Source of the DNA: Psychromonas arctica DSM 14288 | Lineage (GTDB): Bacteria; Pseudomonadota; Gammaproteobacteria; Enterobacterales; Psychromonadaceae | Assembly (NCBI RefSeq): GCF_000482725.1 | Contig: NZ_KI519477.1 | Location: forward strand, 47,314-111,313 | Direction: 5' to 3' | Length of the DNA: 64,000 nt | Shown here: piece after piece, positions 28,453 to 37,113 of the stretch | Position numbering within the stretch: the first letter of the stretch is position 1 | How the letters are laid out: every line of letters starts with the position of its first letter | The notes under the pieces: model-generated | The model's input: the letters and a program-made list of their open reading frames with translations, nothing else | Told to the model about the DNA's origin: nothing | Databases searched by the model: none | Translations under genes and position numbers: made by a program

Positions 28453-28819
28453 ACATTACTCACAATAAGATTCGATGGTTGAGGAAGGCGCTACTTTGAT
28501 AGAGTTTACCTTCCTGAAAATAAAAAGTGAGGTAAAAAAAGCATCATAAGCTGATCCTTAGTCTAAAATTCATGATCCTACGCACAGAATAAAATATTAC
28601 TAATGACGCAATAATCAGCCCTAAAGCTCACCATGACAAACCTACTCTACATTTTTACAATGATAGTCATTGAAAAGTGCTTTTAAAGCGCCATTATTAT
28701 CACACTAGCAACGATTTAACATAGATAATTAGCTGACTAAGATAGTGACAACGAGTAGACTTTAATAACAGCATTCACACCGAGTTAAGTAAAACGACGA
28801 AAATAAACGCAGAAATCCA

Positions 28820-28848
28820 TTGACATATAATGGCTTGGCTACTAAATT
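28820..28848 (+). promoter_or_regulatory. Predicted sigma70 promoter of the yjfI-yjfJ-yjfK operon
   Basis: A perfect -35 box TTGACA (28820-28825), a 17-bp spacer and a -10-like TAAATT (28843-28848), 44 bp before the yjfI start codon. Experimental support is lacking. Confidence 0.6.
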
Positions 28849-28858
28849 AATACTCACA

Positions 28859-28873
28859 TGACATTTAATGTCA
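28859..28873. promoter_or_regulatory. Palindromic operator-like site before yjfI
   Basis: TGACATTTAATGTCA is a 7+1+7 perfect palindrome just downstream of the predicted -10 box. A second site with 12 of 15 matching bases, TGACATATAATGGCT, overlaps the -35 box at 28821-28835, 38 bp upstream. This arrangement would suit a dimeric repressor. Confidence 0.5.
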
Positions 28874-28891
28874 AAACGGTTAAGGAACACG

Positions 28892-29305
28892 ATGAATATT
28901 CATACTATTGCTACCCATTTAAATAAATTAGCAGACGATACCGAAACGGGCTTCAATTTTGACTGTACGCCAATCAATGGTGAAATAGATGTACTACAAG
29001 TAGAGATTATTGACCGCGAAGAGATCCCTATTTTTGTTTCTATCAGTGATAACCAAATTTTATGTATTGCCTATTTATGGGGTGAAGATGAAATTAAATC
29101 AGAACTTAGAGCAAATATGATGGAAGCAATGTTAGAAATGAACATTCCTATGCCGCTTTCTTCTTTTGCTAAAGTCGAAGACAAGTATGTTGTCTTTGGC
29201 GCGCTATCAATCAACTCAAGCTTAGAAGATATAGAGCTTGAATTGGTCACACTAAGCGATAACAGCCTTGAAGTGATCAGTGAAATGGATAGCTACTTAA
29301 ATTAA
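28892..29305 (+). CDS. yjfI: YjfI/DUF2170 family protein
   Basis: A 137-residue soluble, strongly acidic protein that resembles E. coli YjfI (DUF2170), especially the VEIIDREEIPIFVSISDNQI and YVVFGALS segments. Function is unknown to me; the family is regularly found directly before a PspA/IM30-like gene, as here (13-bp gap). The ATG at 28892 has TAAGGA 5-6 bases upstream. The upstream ATG at 28868 lies within the palindromic operator-like site and has no ribosome site, so I reject it. Confidence 0.8.
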   Translation: MNIHTIATHLNKLADDTETGFNFDCTPINGEIDVLQVEIIDREEIPIFVSISDNQILCIAYLWGEDEIKSELRANMMEAMLEMNIPMPLSSFAKVEDKYVVFGALSINSSLEDIELELVTLSDNSLEVISEMDSYLN

Positions 29306-29318
29306 TTCGGAGTTTAAA

Positions 29319-30002
29319 ATGAACATATTTAGAAAAATAATCACTGCTGTACGTGGTGGTGCAACTGAAGCTGGTGAAGCAATTGTAGATGCTAACTCGA
29401 CTAGAATTTTTGCTCAAGAAATTCGTGATTCAGAAAAACATATCACTATTGCCAAACGTGATTTGACTACTGTGATGGCTAAACAAATGCAAACAGCTCG
29501 CGAATTAGCGCAATTACAAGCCAGCATCAAAGAGCATGAAGGTTACGCAATGCAAGCGCTAAACCAAGGCAATGAACCGTTAGCGATTGAAGTCGCTGAA
29601 AAAATAGCGGAACTTGAAAGTAATGCAGCAGATCAACAACAAGCAAATGAAAGTTTCTTAAATAGTATTGATCGCTTAAAAGAATTGATTAAAAAGAGTG
29701 AGCGCAAATTAACTGAATATAAACGCCAGTTAACCATGGTAAAAACCACTGAGAGTGTACAAAAAGCGACGTCTGCAATTTCAGATAACTTTACTGCAAG
29801 CAACTCTAAATTATTAAATGCCAAAGATTCGCTAGAACGAATCAAACAAAAACAAGCAATGTTTGATGATAAGCTGCAGGCAGCAGAGCAATTAGCCTCT
29901 GAGAACACGGACCAATCATTAAAAAATAAACTGCAAGATGCTGGCATTGGCGCTCAACAAAATAGTGCGCAATCAGTATTAGATCGATTAAAAAATAAAT
30001 AA
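29319..30002 (+). CDS. yjfJ: PspA/IM30 family protein, YjfJ-like
   Basis: A 227-residue, almost fully helical protein (E. coli YjfJ 232) with long coiled-coil stretches through about residues 30-190. PspA/IM30/Vipp1 proteins bind and reshape membranes, forming ESCRT-III-like assemblies that protect the proton motive force under envelope stress. The N-terminal FRKIITAVRGGATEAGEAI helix is the likely membrane-binding segment. It differs from classical PspA, and no pspF, pspB or pspC is nearby. It lies in the operon yjfI-yjfJ-yjfK, with a terminator after it. Confidence 0.85.
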   Translation: MNIFRKIITAVRGGATEAGEAIVDANSTRIFAQEIRDSEKHITIAKRDLTTVMAKQMQTARELAQLQASIKEHEGYAMQALNQGNEPLAIEVAEKIAELESNAADQQQANESFLNSIDRLKELIKKSERKLTEYKRQLTMVKTTESVQKATSAISDNFTASNSKLLNAKDSLERIKQKQAMFDDKLQAAEQLASENTDQSLKNKLQDAGIGAQQNSAQSVLDRLKNK

Positions 30003-30046
30003 ATTATATTTTGAAACATCACTAATACAGTTACTATAACAATAAA

Positions 30047-30077
30047 GCACGACTTGCTTAGGCAGTCGTGTTTTTTT
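30047..30077 (+). terminator. Internal terminator after yjfJ
   Basis: CACGACT (30048-30054) pairs with AGTCGTG (30064-30070), followed by seven T. It lies 45 bp after the PspA-like gene and 45 bp before yjfK, so partial readthrough would give yjfI-yjfJ a higher level than the downstream genes. Confidence 0.8.
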
Positions 30078-30122
30078 GCATCTACCTAACGCTTACCATC
30101 ACATATTTGCTAAAGGATATTT

Positions 30123-30761
30123 ATGCGTTTTTTAAAATCGTTATTTAGTAAACAAGCAACGACACCAACACGAGCTTTGAATCAACCTGATCAGCTGTTA
30201 ATGGGTGATATTTTTTGTTTCGGTGATAGTTTTGCATTACCTGAAGTAATGCGTAAACAACAGCTACAAGTTAACGACGTCATTACCATTGAATTTAAAC
30301 ATCAGCATTATGTACAATTGATTGCGCAAGGTAGTGATCAAAAATTGGTTTATCTGAGTTTCCCTAAAAACCTTATGCAGTGCAGCCTATTATTGACACG
30401 TGCTGAAGTAGAAGCTTTATTTGATATGGATGCTTTTTCTGAAATTTTTGAAGCCCCTGGTCACGCCCGTTTAACACCGACAGCCAAACAACACGCTTAT
30501 GCAGATATGTTAGCCGCGGAATATATTCAACAAGACTTTTCAACATCTGGTTACATTCATCGAGCCGATTATCGGGACAGTAAACCACCACAATATACTG
30601 ATCAGGAACATGGCCAAGAATTTGAATATTATTCACTAGAAGGTAATGAAGGTTTACGTAAGATAGAAATCTTTATTTTTGAGAATGGTGATACCGATGT
30701 ATATTTATCAAGCTTGCGCCCTGCAAGTGATATTGCAGAATTATGGATCAAAGGAGAATAA
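30123..30761 (+). CDS. yjfK: YjfK/DUF2491 family protein
   Basis: A 212-residue soluble protein similar to E. coli YjfK (219; DUF2491). Typical parts are the LKSLFSK N-terminus, the LTPTAKQHAYADMLA stretch and the HGQEFEYYSLEG and IEIFIFENGDTDVYLSSLRP segments. No catalytic motif is obvious and function is unknown. It follows the PspA-like gene across an internal terminator and is followed after 2 bp by an unknown gene, so the four genes probably work together in an envelope process. Confidence 0.8.
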   Translation: MRFLKSLFSKQATTPTRALNQPDQLLMGDIFCFGDSFALPEVMRKQQLQVNDVITIEFKHQHYVQLIAQGSDQKLVYLSFPKNLMQCSLLLTRAEVEALFDMDAFSEIFEAPGHARLTPTAKQHAYADMLAAEYIQQDFSTSGYIHRADYRDSKPPQYTDQEHGQEFEYYSLEGNEGLRKIEIFIFENGDTDVYLSSLRPASDIAELWIKGE

Positions 30762-30763
30762 AC

Positions 30764-31105
30764 ATGCCAAATGGTGAATTACCTAAAAAATGGCAGCAAT
30801 CAGCAAAAGTTGTCAAAGCAGTACAAATAGCTTTCGATATGGATAGCAAGCTGCAATATAGCATTCGCCGTAGCGCATTAGATGAAGGGATCAGCCCTTC
30901 AGAAAAGATCAGAGACTTATTAGAATTAACCACACACAAAAAGCCTAAACGCCCACGTTTAACAGTTAGCTTAAGTACAGAAGATTATATGCAACTGGGG
31001 CAACGCTATAATATTTCAGCCGAAAACCAATTAGATATTAAAAAATGTGTGATCGAAGAGTTAACTAAATTTGCTTCTAACAGTGAATATTTTAAAGAAA
31101 AATAA
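30764..31105 (+). CDS. Unknown basic protein, possibly ribbon-helix-helix-like
   Basis: A 113-residue basic protein I do not recognise with confidence. It starts 2 bp after yjfK behind AAGGAG (30751-30756). It contains two stretches that could form ribbon-helix-helix units: residues about 19-48 (VQIAFDMDSKLQYSIRRSAL then a helix ISPSEKIRDLL) and about 58-95 (RPRLTVSLSTEDYMQLGQRY then a helix). If it binds DNA it could be the regulator of the palindromic sites before yjfI, but that is only an inference. No signal peptide or membrane segment. Confidence 0.65.
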   Translation: MPNGELPKKWQQSAKVVKAVQIAFDMDSKLQYSIRRSALDEGISPSEKIRDLLELTTHKKPKRPRLTVSLSTEDYMQLGQRYNISAENQLDIKKCVIEELTKFASNSEYFKEK

Positions 31106-31114
31106 ATACAATAC

Positions 31115-31155
31115 TCTTTACCAATCAAAAGGCTTTAGCTCCTTGAATGGTAAAG
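31115..31155. terminator. Hairpin after the yjf-type operon
   Basis: CTTTACCAATCAA pairs with TTGAATGGTAAAG (one mismatch), a 13-bp stem directly after the operon's last gene. There is no T-run, so termination is likely but weak. A second perfect 10-bp hairpin, ACTGGTTATA with TATAACCAGT, lies at 31196-31219. Confidence 0.5.
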
Positions 31156-31276
31156 GGTACATGACTACAGAGCAACTGCACTTGTTAGCAATACAACTGG
31201 TTATAGGTTTATAACCAGTAACTTTGTGCAACAAACATCTCAGCCTAAAAATAGTCCTATATAGTGTTTAGTAATA

Positions 31277-32422
31277 TTAAACTTTGGTTAAAAGCACCGT
31301 ATAACCATAGATTTCTTCAGTCATATCAGTCACTTCTTTCAATACAACCACAGAACCTTCTACTGTTTCTTTCACTTGCACCAAGCTATTATTGATTTCT
31401 TCAGCAACTGTTGCCTGATCCTTAGCAGCAGAAGCTATTTGATAATTTAGCTCAGAAATATGATTTACTTTACCAACGATGTCAGAAAGTTTAATACCCG
31501 CTTTAGTCACTTCTTTCACCCCAATTTCAGCTTCTTTAACGCTACTATCCATTAAACCAACAGCTTGTTGTGCACTCTTTTGTAACTGTTCGATCATTGC
31601 TTGAATTTCAACCGTCGCATCTTGTGTTCGTTTGGCAAGGCTTCGAACTTCATCAGCAACCACCGCAAAACCACGTCCATATTCACCGGCGCGTGCAGCT
31701 TCAATTGCTGCATTTAAGGCTAATAAGTTGGTTTGGTCAGATATACTGCGGATAGTGTCAACCACACTTCCAATACTCTCAACTTTACTTTCTACGTTAT
31801 TAACGGCAATTGCTGAATCATCGATATTTTTAGACAATGAATTAATGGAAGTGATCGTAGCATCAACAGCACTGCGACCTTCTTCAGCGACATTTGTAGC
31901 TTCCAAGGTAGAAGTTGAGGCACTTTCTGCATTACCCTCTACTTCTTTTACGGCAGTAGTCATTTGATTCATTGCCGTCGCTAGTAACTCTATTTGCTCA
32001 AACTCTTCAGCCACGGATTCATTGATAACTTCCATGCATGCACCAAATTGTTCAGTCACTTCATGCAATTGAGTCAAGGTACCAGCTGCGCTTTCACTAT
32101 ACTTTGTAGCCTCTTCAATCTGGCTATTTGCAACGAAATAAAGCTGAGAGAAAGCCCCTTCTAATTGTTCTGGTTTTGAGGTACTAGGGTCTTGAAGATA
32201 TTGTTGCAAAACTGCGAGTTGCTTATGGTTACAGTAATGTTGCCATACCACGACTAAAACTAATAAAAAGACAACAATAAAGGTAGCCACTAAATTAACC
32301 ACAAAAAACTGATTAATAACTAATATAAACAATGCTCCGAGGAAAAATAGAATAATACCTTTGGTCAAAGAAGACGTATTAACTAATTTTTTTTCTAAGC
32401 TATTTAACTGTACTTGTGCCAT
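31277..32422 (-). CDS. Methyl-accepting chemotaxis protein without periplasmic domain
   Basis: A 381-residue receptor. Two membrane helices lie back to back at about residues 20-37 and 43-60 with only a few residues between them, so there is no periplasmic ligand domain and no clear HAMP. The signalling domain has the conserved hairpin tip with [20 protein letters not shown] followed by [12 protein letters not shown]. It would therefore sense a cytoplasmic or membrane signal, or work with other receptors. It is a lone gene on the minus strand with no che genes nearby. Confidence 0.9.
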   Translation of the reverse strand: MAQVQLNSLEKKLVNTSSLTKGIILFFLGALFILVINQFFVVNLVATFIVVFLLVLVVVWQHYCNHKQLAVLQQYLQDPSTSKPEQLEGAFSQLYFVANSQIEEATKYSESAAGTLTQLHEVTEQFGACMEVINESVAEEFEQIELLATAMNQMTTAVKEVEGNAESASTSTLEATNVAEEGRSAVDATITSINSLSKNIDDSAIAVNNVESKVESIGSVVDTIRSISDQTNLLALNAAIEAARAGEYGRGFAVVADEVRSLAKRTQDATVEIQAMIEQLQKSAQQAVGLMDSSVKEAEIGVKEVTKAGIKLSDIVGKVNHISELNYQIASAAKDQATVAEEINNSLVQVKETVEGSVVVLKEVTDMTEEIYGYTVLLTKV

Positions 32423-32738
32423 ATATTAACTCGATTTAATAAAAGAAAAAGGAAGAGGGATAGTAATCTATCAATTGTAATCGAAAAATATTAGTTGAAA
32501 TATTTTCAAAATCTACTCAATTATAGTTAAAAAAGCACATTTATTATTATTTATCTAACCTTGGCTTCTTATTGTGCATCATTGAAATATAAACAGAAAA
32601 AATTGTATTTATTTCATACAAAAAAGACATGGGTTTTGGAAGCACTGATTGAAGCAATAACTATTTATAGCTTCAATCAGTTAACCTAAAAAATAAAGGA
32701 AGTAATAATGGGGTCGTTCAAGTTACCTTGAACTTGGG
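32423..32738. other. Intergenic region with inverted repeats (316 bp)
   Basis: Between the end of ygiF and the start of the chemotaxis receptor, both on the minus strand. ACTGATTGAAGC (32644-32655) and GCTTCAATCAGT (32670-32681) form a perfect 12-bp stem. A smaller one, GTTCAAG/CTTGAAC at 32716-32733, lies just after the ygiF stop. No T-run follows either on the ygiF-sense strand. Confidence 0.55.
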
Positions 32739-34250
32739 TTAATTATCAGGGTCAATCCAATACATTTCATTTAATAGTGCACGTTGTTTAGATTGTTCAA
32801 TCGCACTTAATAAAGAATATTGCTTACGCTTAACCCACTTGAGATATTCATTTTTCGTTTCGCTACTTTCTTCATCAAGAGCTACTTCATATATAGTATC
32901 AAGCATCGATAACTCATGAATTCCCTGATAAATATCTAACCATGGATAACAATACTCAGCAATTCGTTCCGTGCTAAATAAATTACCAAAGCTAAACCCT
33001 GTCATTAAGTTTGCCGCTAGCAACCCTTGGTGTGCGAGTAGTTTGTCAATACTTAGTAAGGGTTCAGAAGATAATGCTATTTTTAATTTAGACCATCCCT
33101 CGGTTAATGCAGTATCAGAAAAAGAGAGTAATGATACTGGCTGCTCGTCAGTTTGTGGTGTTTTTTCAAGCTGAATTAACCATTCCGTTAACCCTAAAAC
33201 AAAGTGGCAATAGCGAGAACTGTGCAACATATTAAAAATATCTTCTTCGCTTGGAAGCGCCTGATCAGCTAAACGTAGTTTTTTCTGTAATTGCTTTAAT
33301 CTCGGTAATTTTCGAATATAGTAAGCTTTATTCTCTAATAAATTTCTAAAAACTAAACGTTCATCTACCCATGAAAAGCTTCTAGCAAGCCATTGTAGGT
33401 CTTCAATCCAAGCACAACCGACAAAAGAGACGCCAGCTTCCTTAAAAAGATGAATATTTTGATGTAAAAACATAATACTTTTTTGCAACTCCACTAAGGC
33501 GCTAAAATCACCTCCTTCAAGGTAGCAATTTTCATGATACTGCAAATGTTTTAAACCATGTTGAAAATTTACTGACATCGCTTCTTGTAAATTCATATCA
33601 TGATTTAAAGTAGAAAAGTCGATTGGTTTAACGACAAAATCAGCTCCTTCTGTGAGCATATATCCACGCTGAGCTTTACTTACATTACCTAAACGTACTT
33701 GCGGTAATGAGGCAATATCTTGTGCTAAAACAAATAATTTAGATTCATCACCTTTCACTAATTCTAATTCAATTTCACAAATATCAGCTTCGCCTTGCGT
33801 AGCAATAATTTTCCCACAATCATAAGCGACTTCAATTAATGTCCCATCAGGCATTTCCAACAACCAATGTAAACGATTGAAATCAGTACTAAATAAAGGA
33901 GATAACTGTGATTGTAATTGATTTATATTACAATCTTCTGGCCAAATTTTACTGTTAAATCGGGACAGTTCTGGTTGCAACCCTTCTATCGGTTCATTGT
34001 ATTCAGGTCGTTGATGCAAGCCCCCTATCACTCGACCAGAGGTTTTAATCGTTTGCGTACATTGGTCATCAATTCGACGTACTCTTAATCCCATATCCAT
34101 GGTTCTTAGCGCACGCAGAGGAGTCTCAAAATAAACGTTATATAGCATTTGGTTTTTATGAGAAATAACTTTGTATTGGCTTATTTTAGCCAATAGTTCA
34201 TCGGCAAAATGCGCATTAAAAAAGAACTTAATTTCTATCTCTGTTTCCAT
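32739..34250 (-). CDS. ygiF: Inorganic triphosphatase, CYTH-CHAD protein
   Basis: A 503-residue protein. The N-terminal CYTH domain starts with the ExExK signature (Glu4, Glu6, Lys8 in METEIEIKF) and continues with GLRVRR, the TIKTSGR segment, ICEIELELV and ALPQVRLG-like ends, the triphosphate tunnel fold. The C-terminal CHAD domain (about 230-500) is rich in helices and is linked to polyphosphate binding. E. coli YgiF hydrolyses inorganic triphosphate. It is divergent from DUF47-pit, a pair for phosphate transport, so the locus looks devoted to phosphate handling. Confidence 0.9.
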   Translation of the reverse strand: METEIEIKFFFNAHFADELLAKISQYKVISHKNQMLYNVYFETPLRALRTMDMGLRVRRIDDQCTQTIKTSGRVIGGLHQRPEYNEPIEGLQPELSRFNSKIWPEDCNINQLQSQLSPLFSTDFNRLHWLLEMPDGTLIEVAYDCGKIIATQGEADICEIELELVKGDESKLFVLAQDIASLPQVRLGNVSKAQRGYMLTEGADFVVKPIDFSTLNHDMNLQEAMSVNFQHGLKHLQYHENCYLEGGDFSALVELQKSIMFLHQNIHLFKEAGVSFVGCAWIEDLQWLARSFSWVDERLVFRNLLENKAYYIRKLPRLKQLQKKLRLADQALPSEEDIFNMLHSSRYCHFVLGLTEWLIQLEKTPQTDEQPVSLLSFSDTALTEGWSKLKIALSSEPLLSIDKLLAHQGLLAANLMTGFSFGNLFSTERIAEYCYPWLDIYQGIHELSMLDTIYEVALDEESSETKNEYLKWVKRKQYSLLSAIEQSKQRALLNEMYWIDPDN

Positions 34251-34429
34251 AATTTATACCTAAAATAGCCCTTCATTTAATAACCAAGATCATTTTTAAT
34301 CGTAAAATTTCCTCAATTATACTAAATTGATGTTCTATTGTGTGCAAAAGAAAGTTAACATGCGCCGCATATTAGATGTTCTATTTGATCATTATGTGGT
34401 TACCAAACCATCAAAAATTAAGGTGAATC

Positions 34430-35110
34430 ATGCCAGTTAATTCGATATTTGGAGTGTTTGCAAAATCTCCAATCAAACCGATCCAATTACACATGGACAA
34501 AGTTGCGACTTGTAGCGAATTGCTACTTCCATTTTTTGAAGCATGTTCAAAAAATGATTGGGTAGAAGCAGAAGTTGTGAGAAAGCAAATATCTCAATAT
34601 GAGAAACAAGCCGATGAGCTAAAACGTGAATTACGCTTAACGCTGCCAAAAGGTTTGTTTATGCCTATTGACCGCGCTGATTTATTAGAGCTAGTTAATC
34701 GCCAAGATAAAATTGCTAATACAGCAAAAGACATTGCTGGGCGTACTTTTGGGCGTCAATTACAAATCCCTAATGAAATCTTCGTTGATTTTATGGCTTA
34801 TGTACAACGCAGCCTAGATGCTATACAGCAAGCAAAAAATGCAATTAATGAGCTAGATGAATTGCTTGAAACGGGCTTTAAAGGTCGTGAAGTAGATATC
34901 GTTACTAAAATGATAGAAGTACTTGAAACGATTGAAGATGATACAGACTCATTGCAAATCAAACTTCGTCGTAACTTATTAGCCATTGAAGATAATTACA
35001 AACCTGTAGATGTCATGTTTTTGTATAAGATTCTCGAATGGGTAGGTAGTCTAGCCGATCACTCAGAATTAATCGGCACCCAGTTAGAACTTATTCTAGC
35101 TAGATCGTAG
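34430..35110 (+). CDS. DUF47/TIGR00153 PhoU-like protein
   Basis: A 226-residue, all-helical protein of the DUF47 (TIGR00153) group, structurally like PhoU. The ARRKQISQYEKQADELK-like acidic/basic helix (here KQISQYEKQADELKRELR) and EIFVDFMAYV segments are typical. Such genes almost always precede a PiT phosphate permease, as here (15-bp gap), and are thought to modulate it. No secretion signal. Confidence 0.88.
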   Translation: MPVNSIFGVFAKSPIKPIQLHMDKVATCSELLLPFFEACSKNDWVEAEVVRKQISQYEKQADELKRELRLTLPKGLFMPIDRADLLELVNRQDKIANTAKDIAGRTFGRQLQIPNEIFVDFMAYVQRSLDAIQQAKNAINELDELLETGFKGREVDIVTKMIEVLETIEDDTDSLQIKLRRNLLAIEDNYKPVDVMFLYKILEWVGSLADHSELIGTQLELILARS

Positions 35111-35125
35111 CTCTAAGGACTTTTT

Positions 35126-36391
35126 ATGGAAATTTTAAACACATACGGCAGCATGTTAGTTATATTTGCTGGTGCAGTAGGCTTTTTAATGGCTTGGGGC
35201 ATCGGTGCAAATGATGTTGCTAATGCAATGGGAACCTCTGTTGGTTCAAAAGCACTAACCATTAAACAAGCAATTATCATTGCAATGATTTTTGAATTTG
35301 CTGGTGCTTACTTAGCAGGTGGAGAAGTAACCTCTACGATCCGTAAAGGGATTATTGATGTCGCTTACTTTATTGACCAACCCGAGTTGCTCGTATTTGG
35401 TATGACTGCAGCACTATTAGCCGCAGGCTTATGGCTAATTATAGCCTCTTACTTCGGCTGGCCAGTATCAACAACGCATTCTATCGTTGGTGCTATCGTT
35501 GGTTTCTCTGCTGTTGGTGTCGGTGTTGATAGTGTCACTTGGAGTAAAGTAGTCGGTATTATCGGTAGTTGGATAATCACACCGCTAATTTCAGGGATTA
35601 TTGCTTATTTCATTTTTATGAGTTCGCAAAAGCTAATCTTTAATACCAAAGATCCTATTGCTAATGCAAAACGCTTTGTACCTTTTTATATGTTTTTAGC
35701 TGGTTTTATCTTGTCATTAGTGACGATAACTAAGGGCCTTAAACATGTGGGCTTACATGTTAGTACCATGGAAGCCATCGCTTCTGCGGTGATCATTGGT
35801 TTGCTTGTGGCAATAACAGGTAAATTCTTTATTAATCGCGTTAAAATTGATCCACAAGCTGACAAACATATGCACTTTGCGAATGTTGAAAAAATATTTG
35901 CTGTATTAATGATTGTAACGGCATGTGCAATGGCATTTGCACATGGCTCAAATGATGTTGCAAATGCTATTGGACCACTTGCAGCGGTTGTCAGTATCGT
36001 TGAGCATAATGGTCAAATTGCAGCAAAAGCAGAGCTTGCATGGTGGATTTTACCACTAGGTGGTATTGGTATTGTATTAGGCCTTGCTATCTTTGGTAAA
36101 CGTGTGATGGCGACCATAGGTAATGGTATTACACATTTAACACCTAGCCGAGGTTTTGCCGCAGAATTAGCCGCTGCCTCAACGGTTGTAATTGCATCGG
36201 GTACCGGTTTACCTATTTCTACTACGCAAACTTTAGTTGGTGCTGTATTGGGTGTAGGCATGGCACGTGGTATCGCTGCATTAAACTTAGGTGTTGTGCG
36301 TAATATTGTTATCTCTTGGATAGTGACATTGCCTATCGGCGCCGGTTTATCAATTGTATTTTTCTACATCTTAAAGAGTGTTTTTTCTTAA
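35126..36391 (+). CDS. pit: PiT-family inorganic phosphate transporter
   Basis: A 421-residue inner-membrane permease for proton- or cation-coupled phosphate uptake. The duplicated PiT signature is clear: GANDVANAMGTSVGSKALT near residue 28 and AHGSNDVANAIGPLAAV near 271. The two SxTHS-type motifs, PVSTTHSIVGAIVG and PISTTQTLVGAVLGV, lie near 112 and 360. About ten membrane helices are visible with a soluble loop between the halves. Cotranscribed with the DUF47 gene, and followed by a terminator. Confidence 0.93.
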   Translation: MEILNTYGSMLVIFAGAVGFLMAWGIGANDVANAMGTSVGSKALTIKQAIIIAMIFEFAGAYLAGGEVTSTIRKGIIDVAYFIDQPELLVFGMTAALLAAGLWLIIASYFGWPVSTTHSIVGAIVGFSAVGVGVDSVTWSKVVGIIGSWIITPLISGIIAYFIFMSSQKLIFNTKDPIANAKRFVPFYMFLAGFILSLVTITKGLKHVGLHVSTMEAIASAVIIGLLVAITGKFFINRVKIDPQADKHMHFANVEKIFAVLMIVTACAMAFAHGSNDVANAIGPLAAVVSIVEHNGQIAAKAELAWWILPLGGIGIVLGLAIFGKRVMATIGNGITHLTPSRGFAAELAAASTVVIASGTGLPISTTQTLVGAVLGVGMARGIAALNLGVVRNIVISWIVTLPIGAGLSIVFFYILKSVFS

Positions 36392-36420
36392 TAAACGCTC
36401 ATTAAGTCATGTATTGATCG

Positions 36421-36447
36421 AAAAAAGAGAGCTTAGGTTCTCTTTTT
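36421..36447 (+). terminator. Terminator after pit
   Basis: AAAAAGAGA (36422-36430) pairs with TCTCTTTTT (36439-36447), ending in T residues. Separates pit from ygiM. Confidence 0.75.
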
Positions 36448-36513
36448 ACTTTTACTGAGCTTTAATAACTTTTAGAATGACCACTCAATTTATTTGCTAA
36501 AAAGGTATTTCTT

Positions 36514-37113
36514 TTGAAATCAATTAAGTTTTTCTTATGTTTGCTGTTCTCTTCAAGCAGTTTTGCAGCCACACAATATGTCAGTGATAATCTTTCAATT
36601 TATATGCATTCAGGTCCTAGTCTTGAGTACCGCATTATCGGTACGATCGAAGTCGGCACAGCTGTCAGTACTTTAAAATACAATAGCAAAACAAAATTCA
36701 TGCAAGTCAAATCTCCGACTGGCAAAGTCGGTTGGGTAAAATCAGGTGAGATTCAAGAGCAACCACCAGCAAAATCCTTATTACCTGAGCTACAAAAGAA
36801 ATATCAAGAAAGCCAAGACAAGTTAAAAACCATTAACGATGATAATAAACAAGCATTAACAGAAAGTGAGCAAGCTATTATCGATAAAGATAGTTTAATC
36901 GCTCAGCTTGATAGTGAAAAAAGAGCATTACGCGATACCATTGCTGATTTAGAAGAACGTAATATGGAGTTAGATTTATTACAATCGACTAAAGATGAAC
37001 GCATTAAGATGGAATGGTTAATGTACGGCGGTAGTGTTTTATTCTTTGGTTTATTAATTGGCTTAATTATTCCCTTTTTACCACGCCGTAAAAAACGCAC
37101 TGATAACTGGTAA
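36514..37113 (+). CDS. ygiM: YgiM-type SH3 domain membrane protein (TIGR04211)
   Basis: A 199-residue protein with an N-terminal signal peptide (cut likely after SSSFA, residue 18), an SH3b domain at about 20-85 (YVSDNLSIYMHSGPSLEYRI), a coiled coil at about 90-160, and a C-terminal membrane anchor near 168-188 with a short basic tail. Topology is therefore periplasmic with one anchor. The start is a TTG at 36514 with AAAGG 6-7 bases upstream; the signal peptide supports it. E. coli ygiM also lies before cca, but here exeA-exeB intervene. Confidence 0.85.
   Translation: MKSIKFFLCLLFSSSSFAATQYVSDNLSIYMHSGPSLEYRIIGTIEVGTAVSTLKYNSKTKFMQVKSPTGKVGWVKSGEIQEQPPAKSLLPELQKKYQESQDKLKTINDDNKQALTESEQAIIDKDSLIAQLDSEKRALRDTIADLEERNMELDLLQSTKDERIKMEWLMYGGSVLFFGLLIGLIIPFLPRRKKRTDNW

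Larger units (their letters stand above)
28453..28891. other. Divergent regulatory region between glnE and yjfI (439 bp)
   Basis: No ORF of note. The right end holds a good sigma70-type promoter (28820-28848) and two similar operator-like sites (28821-28835 and 28859-28873). The remainder shows nothing I recognise. Confidence 0.55.
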
